Part shown: positions 62,262 through 64,000 of the stretch, in pieces
How the letters are laid out: each line of letters starts with the position of its first letter
Position numbering within the stretch: the first letter of the stretch is position 1
Assembly (NCBI GenBank): GCA_021775095.1
Contig: JAJFII010000102.1
Span: forward strand, 1-64,000
Origin: Rhodospirillales bacterium
GTDB lineage: Bacteria > Pseudomonadota > Alphaproteobacteria > Rhodospirillales > Casp-alpha2
Length of the DNA: 64,000 nucleotides
Direction: 5' to 3'
The notes under the pieces: generated by a model
What the model was told of the DNA's origin: nothing
The model's database searches: none
The model's input: only the letters and a program-made list of their open reading frames with translations
Position numbers and translations under genes: made by a program

Positions 62262-63203
62262 ATGCCAGATGATGGCCTTCAGGCTCGAACCGTCGCCGTC
62301 ACCCCAGATAAAAGAAGCGGAAGCACCTTGACGGATTGGGTTGATCGCAATCTGACGGTTGTTTTTAATGTGCCAACGGTTGTTTTTTTAGTCGCCCTGG
62401 TGGCCTTTCCCGTGGGCATTGTGATCTTCACAAGTTTTGGCGACTGGCAATTGATTACCAACCAGACGGCTAAGTCCGTGGGATTTGATAATTATATCAA
62501 TGTCTGGAAAGACGAACGCTGGAACTGGTCGATTTTCCACACTTTTTACTACGCCGGTGCAACCGTTTTCGGGCAATTGATTTTAGGGCTGGCGACCGCC
62601 CTTTTGTTCAATCGTTCCTTTGCCGGCAAAGCCTTTTACCGCTCCATCTGGATGATGCCGATGATCGCCATGTCGACGGCCATCAGTCTGGTTTGGATTC
62701 TGTTTTTTGATAATGCCTTCGGCATGCTTAATTATGTTTTGGATGCGGTCAATGTGGCACCCATCGAATGGACATCAAGCCCCGAATGGGCGATGCCATC
62801 CTTGATACTGGTGGGCGTCTGGCACCACACGCCGTTCATGACACTGATTTTGCTGGCGGGCCTGCAGTCCCTGCCGACGGATCCGTTCGAGGCGGCCCGC
62901 ATTGACGGGGCCTCGCGCTGGCAGATTTTGTGGCACATTACCCTGCCGCTGATGCAGGGCCATATTATCGTTGCTTTGATTCTCCGCTCGATATTCGCCG
63001 TGAAGGAATTTGATACCATCCTGGCGATCACCGAGGGTGGCCCGCGTTATGCCACGGAAACCATGAATATGAATATTTATTTTAACGCCTTTGAATACGG
63101 TTATATGGGCGAAGCGGCGGCCAAGGGGGTGATCTTCTTTGGATTTATTCTGCTGATCCAAATGATTTTGGTTAAATTGAGGAAACGCGAATGGTCGCAC
63201 TAA
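62262..63203 (+). CDS. ABC transporter permease (first, MalF/UgpA type)
   Basis: About 313 residues; ATG 62262 has AGGA eight bases upstream (a TTG two codons earlier is possible). Six membrane segments, starting with VVFNVPTVVFLVALVAFPVGIVIF. The EAA loop is DPFEAARIDGASRWQILWHITLPLMQGHIIVALI, with the DGA motif that contacts the ATPase. It forms the inner-membrane channel with the next permease. The last 13 bases overlap the following gene. Confidence 0.94.
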   Translation: MPDDGLQARTVAVTPDKRSGSTLTDWVDRNLTVVFNVPTVVFLVALVAFPVGIVIFTSFGDWQLITNQTAKSVGFDNYINVWKDERWNWSIFHTFYYAGATVFGQLILGLATALLFNRSFAGKAFYRSIWMMPMIAMSTAISLVWILFFDNAFGMLNYVLDAVNVAPIEWTSSPEWAMPSLILVGVWHHTPFMTLILLAGLQSLPTDPFEAARIDGASRWQILWHITLPLMQGHIIVALILRSIFAVKEFDTILAITEGGPRYATETMNMNIYFNAFEYGYMGEAAAKGVIFFGFILLIQMILVKLRKREWSH

Positions 63204-64000
63204 AACGTCTGCTGCCCAAACGCGGGCGAAAAATTCTGGAAGAACTGATAACTCAAGCCGTGATGATCGCCATCGTCGGGCCGTTTTTTTTCATCTTCTT
63301 TTATATGTTCTGGAGCTCCTTTAAACCGGACTATCTGTTTTTCGAGCCGGGGATCTGGTCCTTCGAGCCGATCTGGGACAATTACACGGAAGTCATTGAA
63401 AACAGCGATATGGTGCGCAATATCGGCAATAGTCTGATCATCTCGGGTTTTGCCACCCTGATCGGTTTGGCCTGCGGTTTGCTGACGGCTTATTCCGTTG
63501 CCCGCTACAATTTGCAAAAACTGGCCATGGCTATACTGCTGACCCGGATGATCCCCTATATCACGGCTCTCGTGCCCTTTTGGATGGTCTACAAACAGGT
63601 CGGATTGTTAAATACCTATACCGGCCTGATCCTTGCCCATCTGGTGATAACCATCCCCTTTGGTGTGTGGATCATGATGGGGTTTATCGAGGATATTCCC
63701 AAGGAACTGGAGGAAGCGGCATGGATTGATGGCTGCTCCAAAGCCCAGGGATTTTTTAAGGTGATCCTGCCCCTGAGCACACCGGGTATGGTGGCGACGG
63801 CTATTCTCTGTTTCATTTTTTCCTGGAACAACTTCCAACTGGCCCTGGTCCTCGGTGGCTTCGACGTGAGCACTGCCCCGGTCACGGTATTTAAATATGC
63901 CGACCCGGAAGCCGGCGGCAGCGGCCAGATGATGGCCGCCGCAACCCTGGTGACGGTTCCGGTGTTTTTCATTGTCCTGGCGATCCAGAAACAACTGGCG
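63191..64000 (+). CDS. ABC transporter permease (second, MalG/UgpE type), cut by window end
   Basis: 270 codons are present, from the ATG that overlaps the previous gene by 13 bases to the window edge, which falls on a codon boundary. LKRLLPKRGRKILEEL is the cytoplasmic N-terminus; FFFIFFYMFWSSFKPDYLFFE opens the first membrane segment. The EAA loop is LEEAAWIDGCSKAQGFFKVILPLSTPG. Five to six membrane segments are visible, so only a short C-terminal part should be missing. Partner of the upstream permease. Confidence 0.93.
   Translation, partial: MVALKRLLPKRGRKILEELITQAVMIAIVGPFFFIFFYMFWSSFKPDYLFFEPGIWSFEPIWDNYTEVIENSDMVRNIGNSLIISGFATLIGLACGLLTAYSVARYNLQKLAMAILLTRMIPYITALVPFWMVYKQVGLLNTYTGLILAHLVITIPFGVWIMMGFIEDIPKELEEAAWIDGCSKAQGFFKVILPLSTPGMVATAILCFIFSWNNFQLALVLGGFDVSTAPVTVFKYADPEAGGSGQMMAAATLVTVPVFFIVLAIQKQLA

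Overview
The window looks like chromosomal DNA of an alphaproteobacterium, most likely Rhodospirillales-related. It carries protein families typical of that class (DUF1244, DUF6352, DUF3035 lipoprotein, PAS_5, BTLCP transglutaminase-like protein), a 3' CCA encoded in the tRNA gene, and the gene order ribF-ileS-lspA-DUF3035-M16-M16. No ribosomal RNA, CRISPR array, phage module or intact transposase was seen.

Bases 1-26,500 are mostly housekeeping: the end of a ureidoglycolate lyase gene, an M23 endopeptidase coupled to xseA, purD, three small alphaproteobacterial families, a formate/nitrite-type channel, tadA, rluB-rsmD, a pgi-mutL-unknown operon, a class III dioxygenase, the long ribF-to-M16 operon, maoC, a second M23 protein, a lone recombinase-like domain, a decarboxylating dehydrogenase with a ferredoxin, and tRNA-Leu(CAA). 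ribF carries an unusual 15-bp tandem repeat.

Directly after tRNA-Leu lie two divergent Fic genes, both broken. One has an internal deletion and frameshift. The other has a single in-frame amber codon between its inhibitory helix and its catalytic core. From about 29 to 55 kb the DNA is visibly more AT-rich and holds a copper and redox island: cupredoxin, CopA multicopper oxidase, CopB, a redox-sensing nucleotide cyclase (cytochrome-b-like membrane part, 2Fe-2S domain, class III cyclase), a histidine kinase paired with a cysteine-free SUOX-fold protein, an OmpR/EnvZ-type two-component pair with a direct-repeat operator, His/Met-rich periplasmic proteins, small membrane proteins (DUF5676, SHOCT, DUF2933-like), a YHS-containing copper P-type ATPase, four c-type cytochromes, a flippase-like protein, CcmG- and DsbA-like thiol proteins, a MerR regulator and a CopZ-like chaperone. 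Inside it sits a less obvious four-gene group: a secreted unknown, a BTLCP protease, a membrane-anchored spermidine-synthase-like protein that appears to start at AUC, and a heme membrane protein. The parts fit envelope copper detoxification combined with redox sensing and cytochrome maturation, but this is inferred from gene content.

At 55-56.3 kb two inverted copies of a structured, TA-flanked miniature repeat enclose a dual-specificity phosphatase gene. Short palindromic relatives of the repeat ends recur at 13.0, 25.8 and 48.4 kb, and two of them supply the stop codon of a gene. From 56.3 kb to the end there is an SMP-30/gluconolactonase protein, a DUF2919 membrane protein, and a sugar-type ABC importer (ATPase, binding protein, two permeases, the last cut by the window edge) arranged around a cytoplasmic sulfatase. 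This suggests uptake and intracellular desulfation of an organic sulfate ester.
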